From: Bradyrhizobium sp. Gha
Lineage (GTDB): Bacteria > Pseudomonadota > Alphaproteobacteria > Rhizobiales > Xanthobacteraceae
Length of the DNA stretch: 64,000 nt
NCBI RefSeq assembly: GCF_900113735.1
Contig: NZ_FOQM01000016.1
Location: 1 to 64,000, forward strand
Direction of reading: 5' to 3'
The notes beneath the pieces are model-generated. The model was not told where the DNA came from. It saw only the letters and a list, made by a program, of their open reading frames with translations, and made no database searches. Of the stretch, positions 55,678 to 64,000 are shown piece after piece. The position numbers were made by a program, and so were the translations under genes. Numbering within the stretch: position 1 is the first letter of the stretch; each line of letters opens with the position of its first letter.

Positions 55678-55901
55678 GTTGCACCTTTTTTCAGATTGGC
55701 GAAGTCAAAGCAAATTGTCCCCAAGTCGATTCGCAAGCTGAAAGCGGCCCTTCGGGCTTGGAGAATTCGGCGAGCGCGGCAAGCGAATGACTTTTCACGA
55801 AATGCGAATTGATCAAGCGGCGAGCTATGGGGTTAATTGAGCTACGTTCGGGCCGCTTCGCTTGGTGAATAGTAAGAAAACGATCGGATGGCTTGAGAGA
55901 C

Positions 55902-56393
55902 ATGGACCATTTTGACAGCGAGCGGATGCGTGACGAGGCGGAGATAAAGAATCTCTCACACCGTTACGCGCTTGCGTTGGATCGAAGCGACTTCGATGAG
56001 TGGCGGCAGCTCTTTACGCAGGACTCTGTTTGGCAAACGGCTGGGCGCCCTGCGTTCACTGGCCTTGACGAGATAATGGACGTTCCCCGTCGGCTTCATT
56101 CCACTTTTAGAAACACATTTCACGCTGTCCTCACGCAGGTCATTCAGTTCGGAGCAAGCGAAACCACGGGGGTCGTGTACTGCGCGGCCCATCATCTCTT
56201 CGACTACGACTTCGTATCGCCGGGCAGGGACCCCGTAGGCATGTCGTACCAGTTTTTGATGCGATACGAAGACGTTTATAGCAAAGACGATCGCCGATGG
56301 AAGTTTGCGGCGAGGAAGTTGATCATGGTCACAAGGCAGATTGAGCAAATCGTTCAATTTTCCCCCGGTGGGACTTGGTCGGCCGTGACCTAG
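55902..56393 (+). CDS. SnoaL-like / NTF2-fold protein
   Basis: The 163-residue protein has the SnoaL_4-type pattern: ISH...YALALDRSDFDEWRQLFTQDSVWQ, then HxxxN-like and DRRWKFAARKLIMV strands forming a cone-shaped barrel. It resembles the small subunits of ring-hydroxylating dioxygenases and polyketide cyclases. The start is the ATG at 55902. It begins a run of genes with the HpaI-type aldolase (84 bases downstream). No alpha subunit is nearby. Confidence 0.8.
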   Translation: MDHFDSERMRDEAEIKNLSHRYALALDRSDFDEWRQLFTQDSVWQTAGRPAFTGLDEIMDVPRRLHSTFRNTFHAVLTQVIQFGASETTGVVYCAAHHLFDYDFVSPGRDPVGMSYQFLMRYEDVYSKDDRRWKFAARKLIMVTRQIEQIVQFSPGGTWSAVT

Positions 56394-56477
56394 TAGAGAG
56401 GAGGGCGGTCGTAGGATGCGCAGCGGCTTTGCGCCTCGACTATTGGGGGCGGCGGTCGCAAGAGGGAAATCTTAAAG

Positions 56478-57329
56478 ATGCTCGACATGGTTCAGCGCAA
56501 AAGGCTCAATCGGATCAAATTGGCTCTCTTGGAGGGGCGTTCAGCGTGGGGAATTGGCGTGCAGACCAACTCCGCCGAAATCATCGAAATGGCCGCGGCG
56601 GCAGGATTCGATTTTGTCTATCTCGACTGCGAGCACGGTTCTTTCGGCTTCGACGGTCTGATTCCGCTGATTAGAGCGGCGGAAGCATCCGGGGTCACGC
56701 CGGTCGTAAGGGTGCCGGACCAAACTCCAAGCTTTATCATGAGGGTTCTCGACGCTGGCGCAATGGGTGTCATTGTCCCGAACGTCAAAAGCGCGGACGA
56801 GGCCCGCGCGATCGTATCCGCGGCCAAATACCTGGACGGTGCAAATGGTGGCACGCGAGGAGCGTGTCCCGGAACGCGGGCGACTTGGCATCAAGTGAGA
56901 GATTGGAAAGAATTCGCGACCACCAGCAACTGCGATACGACGGTGTGGCTGCTATTGGAGTCACCCGAGGCGCTGAAGTCTGCGAATGAGATCTCGGCCG
57001 TTCCCGGCGTAGATGCGATCATGCTCGGACCGTTCGATCTGGCGCATGCCCTGGGCCTGCCAGGTCGAACATCGCACGCTGCGGTAATCGAGGCTTGTCG
57101 AGAAATTGCTAACAGCGCGAGATCGAACGGCGCGGAAGTTGTGTGGACGATCTTCGGATCGGGTAGCTCCACTCAGGATCAAGAACTGATCGCATCGATG
57201 GGATCGAGGATCGTTGTGGCAGGCACCGATCGGCGGATTGTTATGAACGCGCTGCGGGGACGGTTACCGGAGGCCGTCCCGTCGTCCGCGAGTAGATCGG
57301 AGATGCACCATGAAAAAAGCGGATCGTAG
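56478..57329 (+). CDS. HpcH/HpaI aldolase family protein
   Basis: The 283-residue TIM-barrel enzyme has the class II pyruvate-aldolase hallmarks: GFDFVYLDCEHGSFGF with the metal-coordinating Glu/His region, RVLDAGAMGVIVPNV, and a Glu-rich LLLESPEAL containing the second metal ligand. It would cleave a 4-hydroxy-2-oxo acid to pyruvate and an aldehyde, as in meta-cleavage routes. Its 3' end overlaps the PEP-mutase-type gene by 20 bases. Confidence 0.87.
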   Translation: MLDMVQRKRLNRIKLALLEGRSAWGIGVQTNSAEIIEMAAAAGFDFVYLDCEHGSFGFDGLIPLIRAAEASGVTPVVRVPDQTPSFIMRVLDAGAMGVIVPNVKSADEARAIVSAAKYLDGANGGTRGACPGTRATWHQVRDWKEFATTSNCDTTVWLLLESPEALKSANEISAVPGVDAIMLGPFDLAHALGLPGRTSHAAVIEACREIANSARSNGAEVVWTIFGSGSSTQDQELIASMGSRIVVAGTDRRIVMNALRGRLPEAVPSSASRSEMHHEKSGS

Positions 57330-58185
57330 GTTGAATGCGACCGAACGACGACGGTGTTTCCGGGAGCGTCTCGCGGAGCCGAACACGATCGTAGCTCCAG
57401 GAGCGTACGACGCCCTAAGCGCCAGGTTAGTTGAGAGCGAAGGTTTCCAGGCGGTCTATCTTGGAAGCTATGCCACGTCAGCGGCACGCTTCGGTGCACC
57501 GGACGTTGGATTGGTAACGTTAGAAGAGATGGCGTCGCACGCGTCGACCATCGTTCGAGCGGTGGACTTGCCGGTTATATGCGACGCAGAAACCGGCTGG
57601 TTCAATGCCGCAAATATCTGGAAAACCGTTGAAGCCTTTGAAACGAGCGGCGTTTGCGCGATCCATATCGAGGACCACGAATTTGGTAAACACGCTCAGG
57701 TCGCTCCAAGAATGACGACCACGAGTGAAGCTGCGGCTCGTATCCGAGCGGCAGTCGAGGCGCGCTCGGATCCAAATTTCCTAATCATCGCCAGGACGGA
57801 TGCACTATGGATTTCCGGTAGCCTTGACGAAGTCGTAGATCGACTGAAGGCATACAGCGACGCGGGCGCAGACCTTGTGATGCCAACGCGGGTGTCGCCA
57901 GAGCAGGTAGTCCGCATCCGAGAACACATTTCAACTCCGATCGTGATCACCGACAAGCCGGGAGTCGCGCTGGCAGCCGAACAAGCCGCCGGCGCAAAGG
58001 TCGTGCTCTACTACGGCCTCGCGCTCTACGCCGCCTTCCTCGGGGTACGTGAAGTCTTGAGAGATTTTGCGAGACTGGAAAGCGCTGACGCGATCCCCGG
58101 TGTCCGAGACGTAGTTCCAGAGTTCGAAGCAACGCTCGACTACGCCATGTTCGCCGAGCGTGCCCGCCGCTACGGGTTGACCTGA
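57310..58185 (+). CDS. Isocitrate lyase/PEP mutase family protein lacking the catalytic Cys
   Basis: The 291-residue protein has the ICL/PEPM fold: FRERLAEPNTIVAPGAYDALSARL, YLGSYATSA, CDAETGWF (metal-binding Asp), IHIEDHEF and the GALxY-like end. Where isocitrate lyase has the KKCGH Cys it has GKHAQ, as in oxaloacetate decarboxylase/dimethylmalate lyase types, so C-C cleavage of a different 2-hydroxy or 2-oxo acid is likely. It overlaps the aldolase gene and is probably coupled to it. A 277-base gap follows. Confidence 0.85.
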   Translation: MKKADRRLNATERRRCFRERLAEPNTIVAPGAYDALSARLVESEGFQAVYLGSYATSAARFGAPDVGLVTLEEMASHASTIVRAVDLPVICDAETGWFNAANIWKTVEAFETSGVCAIHIEDHEFGKHAQVAPRMTTTSEAAARIRAAVEARSDPNFLIIARTDALWISGSLDEVVDRLKAYSDAGADLVMPTRVSPEQVVRIREHISTPIVITDKPGVALAAEQAAGAKVVLYYGLALYAAFLGVREVLRDFARLESADAIPGVRDVVPEFEATLDYAMFAERARRYGLT

Positions 58186-58489
58186 ACGCTCGAAGTGCAG
58201 ACCCGATCGCCGTCCGTGGTCAAAAGATACGTTTGGGTGAATACTCGCGGCGGACATTTCGACGCAGGGCTTTACGTCCTCCTACTTGGTCGGCCGAACT
58301 GAAAAAAGCATTATCGAATGAACGAAGCCTCGATTGGCCGGTTTTGGCACGCCGCTCGGTCGCCGGCATAATTTGCCCGCTAGGGGCTTCGCCCGGTGCG
58401 AAAAGCAAAGCGCCACAGACAAATAGACCTCTAAAAGGTCATCGCCCTAAGGTCCACCGCGAATGGACATTTTCGGCCGGAGGGGAGTT

Positions 58490-59815
58490 GTGGCGATTCG
58501 ATTTACCTTTAGACCGAAGGGCGGAAGCGCGAGCGATGCTAACGAAATGGCCCGACGTTCCGCGCTCGTCAGCTTCGTCGGGAGCATGCTTGAATACTAT
58601 GACTTCATCATTTACGGCGCTGCCGCGGCGTTTATCTTTCCTAAGATATTCTTCGTAGGGCTGGACCCCGCTTCGGCCAGACTCGTCTCGCTCGCAAGTT
58701 TCGGGGTTGCTTTCCTTGCGCGACCTATCGGAGCTGTCGTCATCGGTCACTTCGGCGACAGAGTAGGGCGCAAGTCTGTTCTCGTTGTAACGCTTTTGAT
58801 GATGGGAGTTTCCACGCTGGCCATCGGGCTTCTTCCCGATGCGAGAACGATCGGCAATGCGGCGCCGATTATTCTCGTCTTGCTCCGGCTCATACAGGGT
58901 CTTTCCGCAGCAGGAGAGCAATCGGGCTCGAACTCTCTGACGCTCGAGCACGCGTCCTCGGGCGATCGGGCGTTCTTCACAAGCTGGACGCTCAGTGGAG
59001 TTCAAGCGGGAGCGATATTGGCAAAGTTCGCTTTCATTCCCGTCGCGGCGCTCCCCCAGGAACAGCTTCTAAACTGGGGCTGGCGTATTCCCTTCATTCT
59101 TAGCTTCGTCGTGCTTGTCGTGGCCTATTTGGTCAGGCGAGGGATGCCGGAAGCGCCCGAGTTTGCGCGGCTGAAGGATCGGCGCGAGATCGAGAGATTT
59201 CCGATCGTTTTATTGATGCGAGACTACTGGGCGGACGTGAGCCGCGTCATTGTCTGTTCTCTAATCTCTTGCATCAGTTCGCTGACGACTGTGTTCGCGC
59301 TCAGCTATGGTACGTCGGAGTTTAAAGTGTCTGGGCCGGTCATATTATGGGCAGGCGTCATGGGAAATGCGCTGGCACTCGTAGTTCAGCCATTCTGGGC
59401 GATGCTCGGCGATCGTGTCGGCCGCAAGCCTATCTTCATCGTGGGCTCCGTAGGGTGCGCGTTGACGGTGTTTCCATATCTCATGGCCATCGCTCATGGC
59501 AACGCGTGGTTGATCGTTGGCGTCGCCATGCTCATGTCGGGCGTCTTCTATGGCGCTACCAATGCGATTTGGCCCTCCTTCTTCGGCGAGATGTTCGAGA
59601 CACGAGTCCGCTACTCTGGCATGGCGGTTGGCACCAATCTCGGTTTCCTAGCAGCAGGCTTTACCCCCGCAATTAGCCAAAGTCTGGCGCAAAGCGGGCC
59701 GACGGGGTGGCTTCCCGTGGCGATCTTTATCGCGTGCTGTTGCGTCGCAGCTGCCGCTTCCGCTGCGACGGCACGGGAGACGCATAAGATCAAGCTGCAT
59801 GATCTCGGGCGATAA
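58490..59815 (+). CDS. MFS transporter, metabolite:H+ symporter type
   Basis: The protein (441 residues from a GTG at 58490 with GGAGG six bases upstream, or 450 from an ATG at 58463) has 12 predicted helices, the SFVGSMLEYYDFIIYGAAAAFIF start of MHS symporters, loop 2-3 GDRVGRKSVL and its repeat GDRVGRKPIF. It likely imports an aromatic or dicarboxylic acid substrate. A hydrolase gene follows after 170 bases. Confidence 0.88.
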   Translation: MAIRFTFRPKGGSASDANEMARRSALVSFVGSMLEYYDFIIYGAAAAFIFPKIFFVGLDPASARLVSLASFGVAFLARPIGAVVIGHFGDRVGRKSVLVVTLLMMGVSTLAIGLLPDARTIGNAAPIILVLLRLIQGLSAAGEQSGSNSLTLEHASSGDRAFFTSWTLSGVQAGAILAKFAFIPVAALPQEQLLNWGWRIPFILSFVVLVVAYLVRRGMPEAPEFARLKDRREIERFPIVLLMRDYWADVSRVIVCSLISCISSLTTVFALSYGTSEFKVSGPVILWAGVMGNALALVVQPFWAMLGDRVGRKPIFIVGSVGCALTVFPYLMAIAHGNAWLIVGVAMLMSGVFYGATNAIWPSFFGEMFETRVRYSGMAVGTNLGFLAAGFTPAISQSLAQSGPTGWLPVAIFIACCCVAAAASAATARETHKIKLHDLGR

Positions 59816-59985
59816 GCGGAGGTAGCGAAACCCGCGGTCCCGTCTCGGCAAATGACTGATCGTCCCGATGTGGCGGTGCGCCTTCGCGGAATGAGAAGGC
59901 GAGCACTCTTGAAACGAATCGACCCGGCGGCTCGCGCGCGCATAGCATCGCGAGCCTTTATGTTAGCCCTGCAGGAGCATTTCTT

Positions 59986-60894
59986 ATGAACGAGAACTAC
60001 ACAAGCATTTGGACTGATTTGTGCAAATTGCCCCTGCGGCAGGATTACGTCGATGCCGGCGTCCGTACGCGGTATGTCAACGCAGGGCCCAAGTCGGCTC
60101 CAAAACTGATTATGCTGCATGGTATGGGGGGGAGCTGGGAGAACCTCTACTGTAATCTCGCAGCGCATGCAGAGCATTTCGATACGTACGGATACGACAT
60201 GATCGGTCACGGCTTCAGCGGAAAGCCGGATCGAGCGAGGAGCACCGTGGAGTATGCCGAGCACCTCCGCGCATTTATGGACGCGATGTCGATTGAGAAA
60301 GCATCGCTGCTCGGCCTGTCACTGGGGTCGTGGGTCGCGACAAAGTTCGCATCTATGTACCCTGAGCGCGTCGAGAAGGTGACGATGTTGTCGGCTTGGG
60401 GGCGTCCCTATGTCGACGAAGCAGAGATCGAAAAGAACAGGAAGCTCATGGGCGCAAGCCGTGATCGGCGCATCGCCGCCGTCGTAAATCCGACGTGGCA
60501 GGCAATGGACGAGGTCTTTGCTCACTTGATCTCAGATCCGACCAAGCGGCCGGCCGATCTTCTCGCGCTGCGTCAGATCATCTATCGCCAACCCGAAATG
60601 AAGCGGGCGATGGAGAACATTCTGGATGGTCTCGATCCAGACACATGGAACAAGAACGCGATCAGCGATGAGGAAGTAAAGAAGATACAGGCGGAGTTTT
60701 TGATCGTTGCCGCTGTAAGCCACAAAGACGTATTCTTGGACAGCGCTTACGCTTACGCCAAGCTTCTGAAAAACTCGAAGATTGTAGAAATGACTGGCGT
60801 CTCCCACTTCCCGCATCTTGAAAAGGCGGACGAATTCAACCGCATCAACATCGAGTTTCTCCAGGCGAAATCGAAGGAGAAACGCGTCGCTTAA
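59986..60894 (+). CDS. Alpha/beta hydrolase of the meta-cleavage-product type
   Basis: The 302-residue enzyme has the oxyanion HGMGGSWENL, the nucleophile elbow GLSLGSW with Ser, an Asp in the late strand and the His of GVSHFPHLEKAD: a complete triad resembling MhpC/BphD-type hydrolases, which cleave C-C bonds of ring-opened diketo acids. The cap region (about 125-215) is helical. It stands alone between spacers of 170 and 250 bases. Confidence 0.87.
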   Translation: MNENYTSIWTDLCKLPLRQDYVDAGVRTRYVNAGPKSAPKLIMLHGMGGSWENLYCNLAAHAEHFDTYGYDMIGHGFSGKPDRARSTVEYAEHLRAFMDAMSIEKASLLGLSLGSWVATKFASMYPERVEKVTMLSAWGRPYVDEAEIEKNRKLMGASRDRRIAAVVNPTWQAMDEVFAHLISDPTKRPADLLALRQIIYRQPEMKRAMENILDGLDPDTWNKNAISDEEVKKIQAEFLIVAAVSHKDVFLDSAYAYAKLLKNSKIVEMTGVSHFPHLEKADEFNRINIEFLQAKSKEKRVA

Positions 60895-61143
60895 GCAGGA
60901 AAGCGCGTTGGACGCGGGGGGCCGATCGGGCTGGGGTCTTGCGGCCGCCAGCCCGAAAATCGTTCATCGGCCGCTCGAGGCGCTTGGCGCAAACACCGAA
61001 CCCCTGATCTTGCTGATGCAGTAACTGAGGCAAATCGGCTCGCCTCCGTTCGTAGCCCAAAATCTGGGTCAGCACCACCGTCGGCTAACAAATCGATGCC
61101 GTTGAAAAAGCTGTAGCCCTAGCTAGGCAAGCGAAGACTTCGC

Positions 61144-61341
61144 TCACCCCCATCTCGCTAACCCGCGGCGCCCTTTCCCAATGATCCTGAAATGAAGCCC
61201 AAGCTTGTAAGCTCTGGCTTTCACGGCCGGTAACGAGCGACCAAGTTCCTGGCAGATCTCGACCAACGGCATGCCGGCGATGACCTGCGTCCGAAGCGCT
61301 TCGTCCGCGTCCGGCGTCCAAGGTTGTCTATCTTTGTTCAT
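61144..61341 (-). CDS. Small HTH (SANT/Myb-like) protein
   Basis: A 65-residue protein from the ATG at 61341: MNKDRQPWTPDADEALRTQV then an Ile/Leu helix and a second helix with SLPAVKARAYKLGLH, the arrangement of small rhizobial DNA-binding proteins that start with TPDEDE-like residues. It may bind DNA as a minor regulator; the target is unknown. The remainder, RIIGKGRRGLARWG, is basic. A longer frame starting at 61386 adds an odd Cys-rich segment. Confidence 0.65.
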   Translation of the reverse strand: MNKDRQPWTPDADEALRTQVIAGMPLVEICQELGRSLPAVKARAYKLGLHFRIIGKGRRGLARWG

Positions 61342-61397
61342 AACTCGATCGCAAAAGCCGCAATATGTATGGAAAGTCGACAGCAAAAGTGTCGGCG

Positions 61398-62165
61398 TCA
61401 GAGTGCCAGAAGTCCACCGTCCACCGGCAAAACGACACCAGTTATGTAAGTGGCGATATCCGACGAAAGAAACATCGCGGCATCGGCCACATCCCCTGGT
61501 TTCCCGACCCGCCGAAGGGGGGTGCGCTCGAGAAAGTAATTGACGTAGTCAGGATTTCGCCGCGCTGCGAGAGTCAGCGGAGTTTCGATCAGCCCCGGGG
61601 CAACCGCGTTGACTCTAATGCCGAACTCCGCGAGCTCGACGGCGCTGGCTTTCGTGAATTGCGCCACCGCGCCTTTAGATGTCGTGTAAGCCGAACTTCG
61701 AAAGGGGAGCGCGACGAACGATTGGATCGACGCGACGTTCACGATTGTGCCGCGTGACTCTCGAAGGTGCGGCAGGAACGCCTGCGTAACGTTCACGACG
61801 CCATGAACATTGACTTCAAATATCCGCCTGAACTGCTCGGTGAATTGATCGCCACCTATCACGCTTCGTCCTGCGATGCCGGCATTGTTGACTAGGCCCG
61901 CGATAAGAACTCCCTCCTTTTTCAAGGATTCGGCGAGCTGAGACGCAGCGGAAAGATCGCCGACGTCGAGCGGCTTTGCGATCGCATCTCCGTGGGCGGA
62001 GCGGATCTTGGAGGCGACCGCTTCGGCGGCGTCACCGTCGTGGTCCGTTACGATGACTCGCGCTCCCGCCTCAGAGAAAGCCATTGAGACAGCCCGACCA
62101 ATGCCGCTGCCCGCGCCGGTTACGAGCATCGTTTTGTCCGTAAAATTAAAGCCGTTCTGCGGCAT
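61398..62165 (-). CDS. SDR-family oxidoreductase
   Basis: The 255-residue classical SDR has the cofactor loop TGAGSGIG (near residue 17), NNAGIAG, the Ser of ASIQSF, the YTTSKGA active site and the C-terminal GVVLPVDGGLLAL. All catalytic residues are present. It is likely an alcohol or hydroxyacyl dehydrogenase. It is divergent from the NIPSNAP/VOC operon across 319 bases. Confidence 0.9.
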   Translation of the reverse strand: MPQNGFNFTDKTMLVTGAGSGIGRAVSMAFSEAGARVIVTDHDGDAAEAVASKIRSAHGDAIAKPLDVGDLSAASQLAESLKKEGVLIAGLVNNAGIAGRSVIGGDQFTEQFRRIFEVNVHGVVNVTQAFLPHLRESRGTIVNVASIQSFVALPFRSSAYTTSKGAVAQFTKASAVELAEFGIRVNAVAPGLIETPLTLAARRNPDYVNYFLERTPLRRVGKPGDVADAAMFLSSDIATYITGVVLPVDGGLLAL

Positions 62166-62484
62166 AGTACGAAGTCCTCATTCGGGGTGAAGTCTTGTAA
62201 AGTGAAGCACGAACGACTGAGTGTGGTCTCCTATTACGTGGCGCTCTCTGTTTCAATTTGAAGAACGGCCGTTAGTTGTCGGCGCATCACCCTAAACATC
62301 TGCCAATAAGTTGAGGGCGACGCCTCTCACTCGGGAGGAACTGATGGCAATTCGATCGCTAGCGAGAGCATCCAATCTTTTTGGCGTTCGTGAGCGGCGA
62401 AATTCCGTACCTTTCTTACGATTGGACGCGCGGACGGGGTCTCCTTACGAAGGAATTCGGCGCTATCGAAGTAAGGGGGCTGCC
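62166..62484. other. Divergent promoter region between SDR and NIPSNAP genes
   Basis: These 319 bases lack a supported gene; the plus-strand open frame entering NIPSNAP has no family resemblance upstream of 62485. The region holds both promoters; no distinct operator palindrome stands out, though an ACGGCCGTTAGTTG segment near 62265 loosely resembles the ACTAAC/GTTAGT site at 43272. Confidence 0.45.
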
Positions 62485-63105
62485 ATGATTGTTGAGATGC
62501 GAACCTACACACTGAAGCCGGGCTCGACCAAGCAGTTCGAGGCCAACTTCGAGAAGGGATTGACCGTTCGCCTGCCGCTATCACGCCTAGGTGCCTTCTG
62601 GCACACAGAGGTTGGCACGCTCAATCAGGTAATTCACCTCTGGCCGTACAAAGACGTTGCCGAACGCGATAGCGTTCGGCAGGCAGCATACAAACTGCCA
62701 GGCTGGCCGCCAGACATCCGTCCGTTCGTCGAGGAGATGGAATCGAAGATTCTCATCCCCGCGCCCTTTTGTCCCCCGCTGTCGGACCGCAACGTCGGAC
62801 CGTTGTTTGAAATCAGCACATTTACGTACTCTCTTGGATCGATGCCCCTTGTCATTGAATCCTGGGGTGAGAAGATTGAGGCGAGAGCCGAAATGTCACC
62901 ACTTGTTGGTGCCTGGCGCACCGAGATTGGCGCGCTGAACCAGTGGATTCACATCTGGGGCTATCGTGACGCTGCAGAGCGACAGGATATCCGATCGCAG
63001 GCCATGGCCAAGGGCATTTGGCCGCCGAAGCTCCATCCGGACGCTAGAATAATGAGGCAGGAAAGCATTCTCGCGATGCCGAGCAGCTTCTCGCCGATTC
63101 GCTAA
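62485..63105 (+). CDS. NIPSNAP-family protein
   Basis: The 206-residue protein begins at the ATG at 62485 with GTAAGGGGGC upstream. It has two dimeric alpha/beta-barrel repeats: MIVEMRTYTLKPGSTKQFEANF... LGAFWHTEVGTLNQVIHLWPYKD and a second FEISTFTYSLG ... VGAWRTEIGALNQWIHIWGY. NIPSNAP proteins occur with aromatic and heterocyclic catabolism genes, function unclear. It is followed after 20 bases by the VOC protein, probably in one operon. Confidence 0.88.
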   Translation: MIVEMRTYTLKPGSTKQFEANFEKGLTVRLPLSRLGAFWHTEVGTLNQVIHLWPYKDVAERDSVRQAAYKLPGWPPDIRPFVEEMESKILIPAPFCPPLSDRNVGPLFEISTFTYSLGSMPLVIESWGEKIEARAEMSPLVGAWRTEIGALNQWIHIWGYRDAAERQDIRSQAMAKGIWPPKLHPDARIMRQESILAMPSSFSPIR

Positions 63106-63125
63106 AGAGTACAGGAGATCAAGCC

Positions 63126-63716
63126 ATGACAAGCCAAGCAGAGAGCAAGCAGGCGCCCACCAAGCCAGTCATGCCAAGTGGTATGAACCACCTGGTTTTG
63201 AACGTGTACGACATCGAGGAGACGCACAAGTTCTGGACCGAGGTCATCGGTCTCAAGCAGGTGGGCCAACTAGCCGCCGGATTAGGACCAAACGGTCGTG
63301 TTCGCCCGAAGATGCGGTTCTACAGCGGATACGACGAAGGTGCGCGCCGACACCACGATATTGCGTTCGTCGAGAACGCAAATCTGCCTCCGAGGCCGAA
63401 AGAGGGGTGGGATATCTATACTTCGCCGAACTCTATCAACCACATTGCGATCGAGCTCCCGACCCGCGATGCCTGGCTTGAGCAGTTGCAGTACATGCAG
63501 GCCATAGGCGTGAAGTTCAATCGAAAGATCGATCATGGCATGTCGCACAGCGTATACGTCAGTGATCCAAACGGATATGGCGTCGAGCTTCTCTACGAAC
63601 TGCCGCGGGAGAATTGGGAAAATGACCTGAACGCTGCATTCAATTACGCTCGCGAGCGCCCGTCCGAGGGACCGGAAGCTCTTTTGGACGAAGGCGAAGT
63701 GCCGAAGTTCGGCTAG
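63126..63716 (+). CDS. VOC-superfamily protein, extradiol-dioxygenase-like
   Basis: The 196-residue protein has paired beta-alpha-beta-beta-beta modules with candidate metal ligands His22 (MNHLVLN), His76/77 (RRHHDIAF), His106 (NHIAIEL) and Glu154 (YGVELLYE), as in one-domain extradiol ring-cleavage dioxygenases and glyoxalase-like enzymes. In this context catechol meta-cleavage is a reasonable guess. It is 20 bases downstream of the NIPSNAP gene. A further VOC gene follows. Confidence 0.85.
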   Translation: MTSQAESKQAPTKPVMPSGMNHLVLNVYDIEETHKFWTEVIGLKQVGQLAAGLGPNGRVRPKMRFYSGYDEGARRHHDIAFVENANLPPRPKEGWDIYTSPNSINHIAIELPTRDAWLEQLQYMQAIGVKFNRKIDHGMSHSVYVSDPNGYGVELLYELPRENWENDLNAAFNYARERPSEGPEALLDEGEVPKFG

Positions 63717-63732
63717 CTCAAAAGATAGCGCT

Positions 63733-64000
63733 ATGAATCAACATTCGTCTACTTCGCCGCTGTTTCGCGGCATCGAACACATCGGGCTCTCGGTTCCTGA
63801 CCTCGAGGCCGCAACTCAATTCTTTTGCGACGTGTTGGGGTGCCGACTTGTTCATTCGCGTGGTCCGACCGCGGCTGCTGATCCCACGCGATCGAAGGAG
63901 GCGCTCAAATTTCTGCGGGACAATCTGGGGGTCCATGAGGGGACCACGGTCACGGGAATTGCAATGCTCCGTTCCGGGCACGGAGCAAACATCGAACTGT
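63733..64000 (+). CDS. VOC-superfamily protein, 5' part only (cut by window edge)
   Basis: From the ATG at 63733 the open frame reads MNQHSSTSPLFRGIEHIGLS, then VPDLEAATQFFCDVLGCRLVH, a VOC first module with the metal His in IEHIGLS, and runs out of the window after 89 codons. It begins 16 bases after the previous VOC gene's stop. Glyoxalase/extradiol-type; which enzyme cannot be said. Confidence 0.75.
   Translation, partial: MNQHSSTSPLFRGIEHIGLSVPDLEAATQFFCDVLGCRLVHSRGPTAAADPTRSKEALKFLRDNLGVHEGTTVTGIAMLRSGHGANIEL

Noticed and set aside
60895..61143. Possible insertion-sequence remnant between the hydrolase and the small HTH gene
   Set aside because: Both strands have open stretches, but none gave a convincing transposase match.

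Overview
The window looks like a chromosome segment of Bradyrhizobium or a close relative (Nitrobacteraceae, Alphaproteobacteria). Reasons: high GC with strong third-position bias, an MbfA-type ferritin/iron exporter preceded by an Irr-type iron control element, DUF1127, DUF1488 and DUF3775 proteins, 'GTCATTGCGAG...GAAGCAATCC' palindromic repeats, and many acyl-CoA, FAH and amidohydrolase genes. This is inferred from gene content; no database was searched.

Region A (1-30.4 kb) is backbone-like. The left edge carries the 5' end of an IS110-family transposase and its non-coding end. Then come AMP nucleosidase, a TPR lipoprotein-like secreted protein, DUF1488, a CinA-type amidohydrolase, an operon of two amidohydrolases plus a Rieske ferredoxin facing an MHS-type transporter and its LysR regulator, DUF1127 and GNAT genes, a small acyl-CoA block (enoyl-CoA hydratase and SDR, divergent from an AidB-like acyl-CoA dehydrogenase and a zinc alcohol dehydrogenase), amidase, cytochrome b561, mbfA, a His-rich secreted protein, two MBL-fold hydrolases, an epoxide-hydrolase-like enzyme, a serine hydrolase, GST, FAH, an SDR, CvpA and a GMC oxidoreductase.

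Region B (30.4-40.4 kb) is an accessory element starting at an initiator tRNA gene. A large serine recombinase reads convergently into the tRNA, so its last codons are the complement of the tRNA 3' half. Beyond a phage-type hypothetical gene and about 0.7 kb of apparently non-coding DNA lies a tight four-gene minus-strand operon: DEDDh exonuclease, CHC2/TOPRIM DnaG-like primase, a 1061-residue reverse transcriptase with a long unassigned C-terminus, and a stand-alone nitrilase. All four have intact catalytic residues. The RT-plus-nitrilase pair recalls the fused RT-nitrilase of class 1 (UG1/DRT1-like) antiphage reverse transcriptases. The split architecture combined with a primase and an exonuclease is not one I can name, and it is the best candidate here for an undescribed (probably defence) system. 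The region ends with a decayed IS21 IstB gene.

Region C (40.4-64 kb) is a catabolic cluster with lower GC and less optimised codon use than region A. It holds SDRs, a KstD/fumarate-reductase-like flavoprotein, a lipase-like hydrolase and a lipocalin-like protein, a livGFHM branched-chain-type ABC transporter without a binding protein, two LysR regulators, a TfdB-like phenol hydroxylase, an FAH-family hydrolase, MFS and MHS transporters, HpcH/HpaI-type and PEP-mutase-type lyases, a meta-cleavage-type alpha/beta hydrolase, NIPSNAP, and two VOC (extradiol-dioxygenase-like) proteins, the last cut by the window edge. Together these suggest import, hydroxylation, ring opening, hydrolysis and aldol cleavage of an aromatic or alicyclic compound. 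The substrate cannot be read from sequence.
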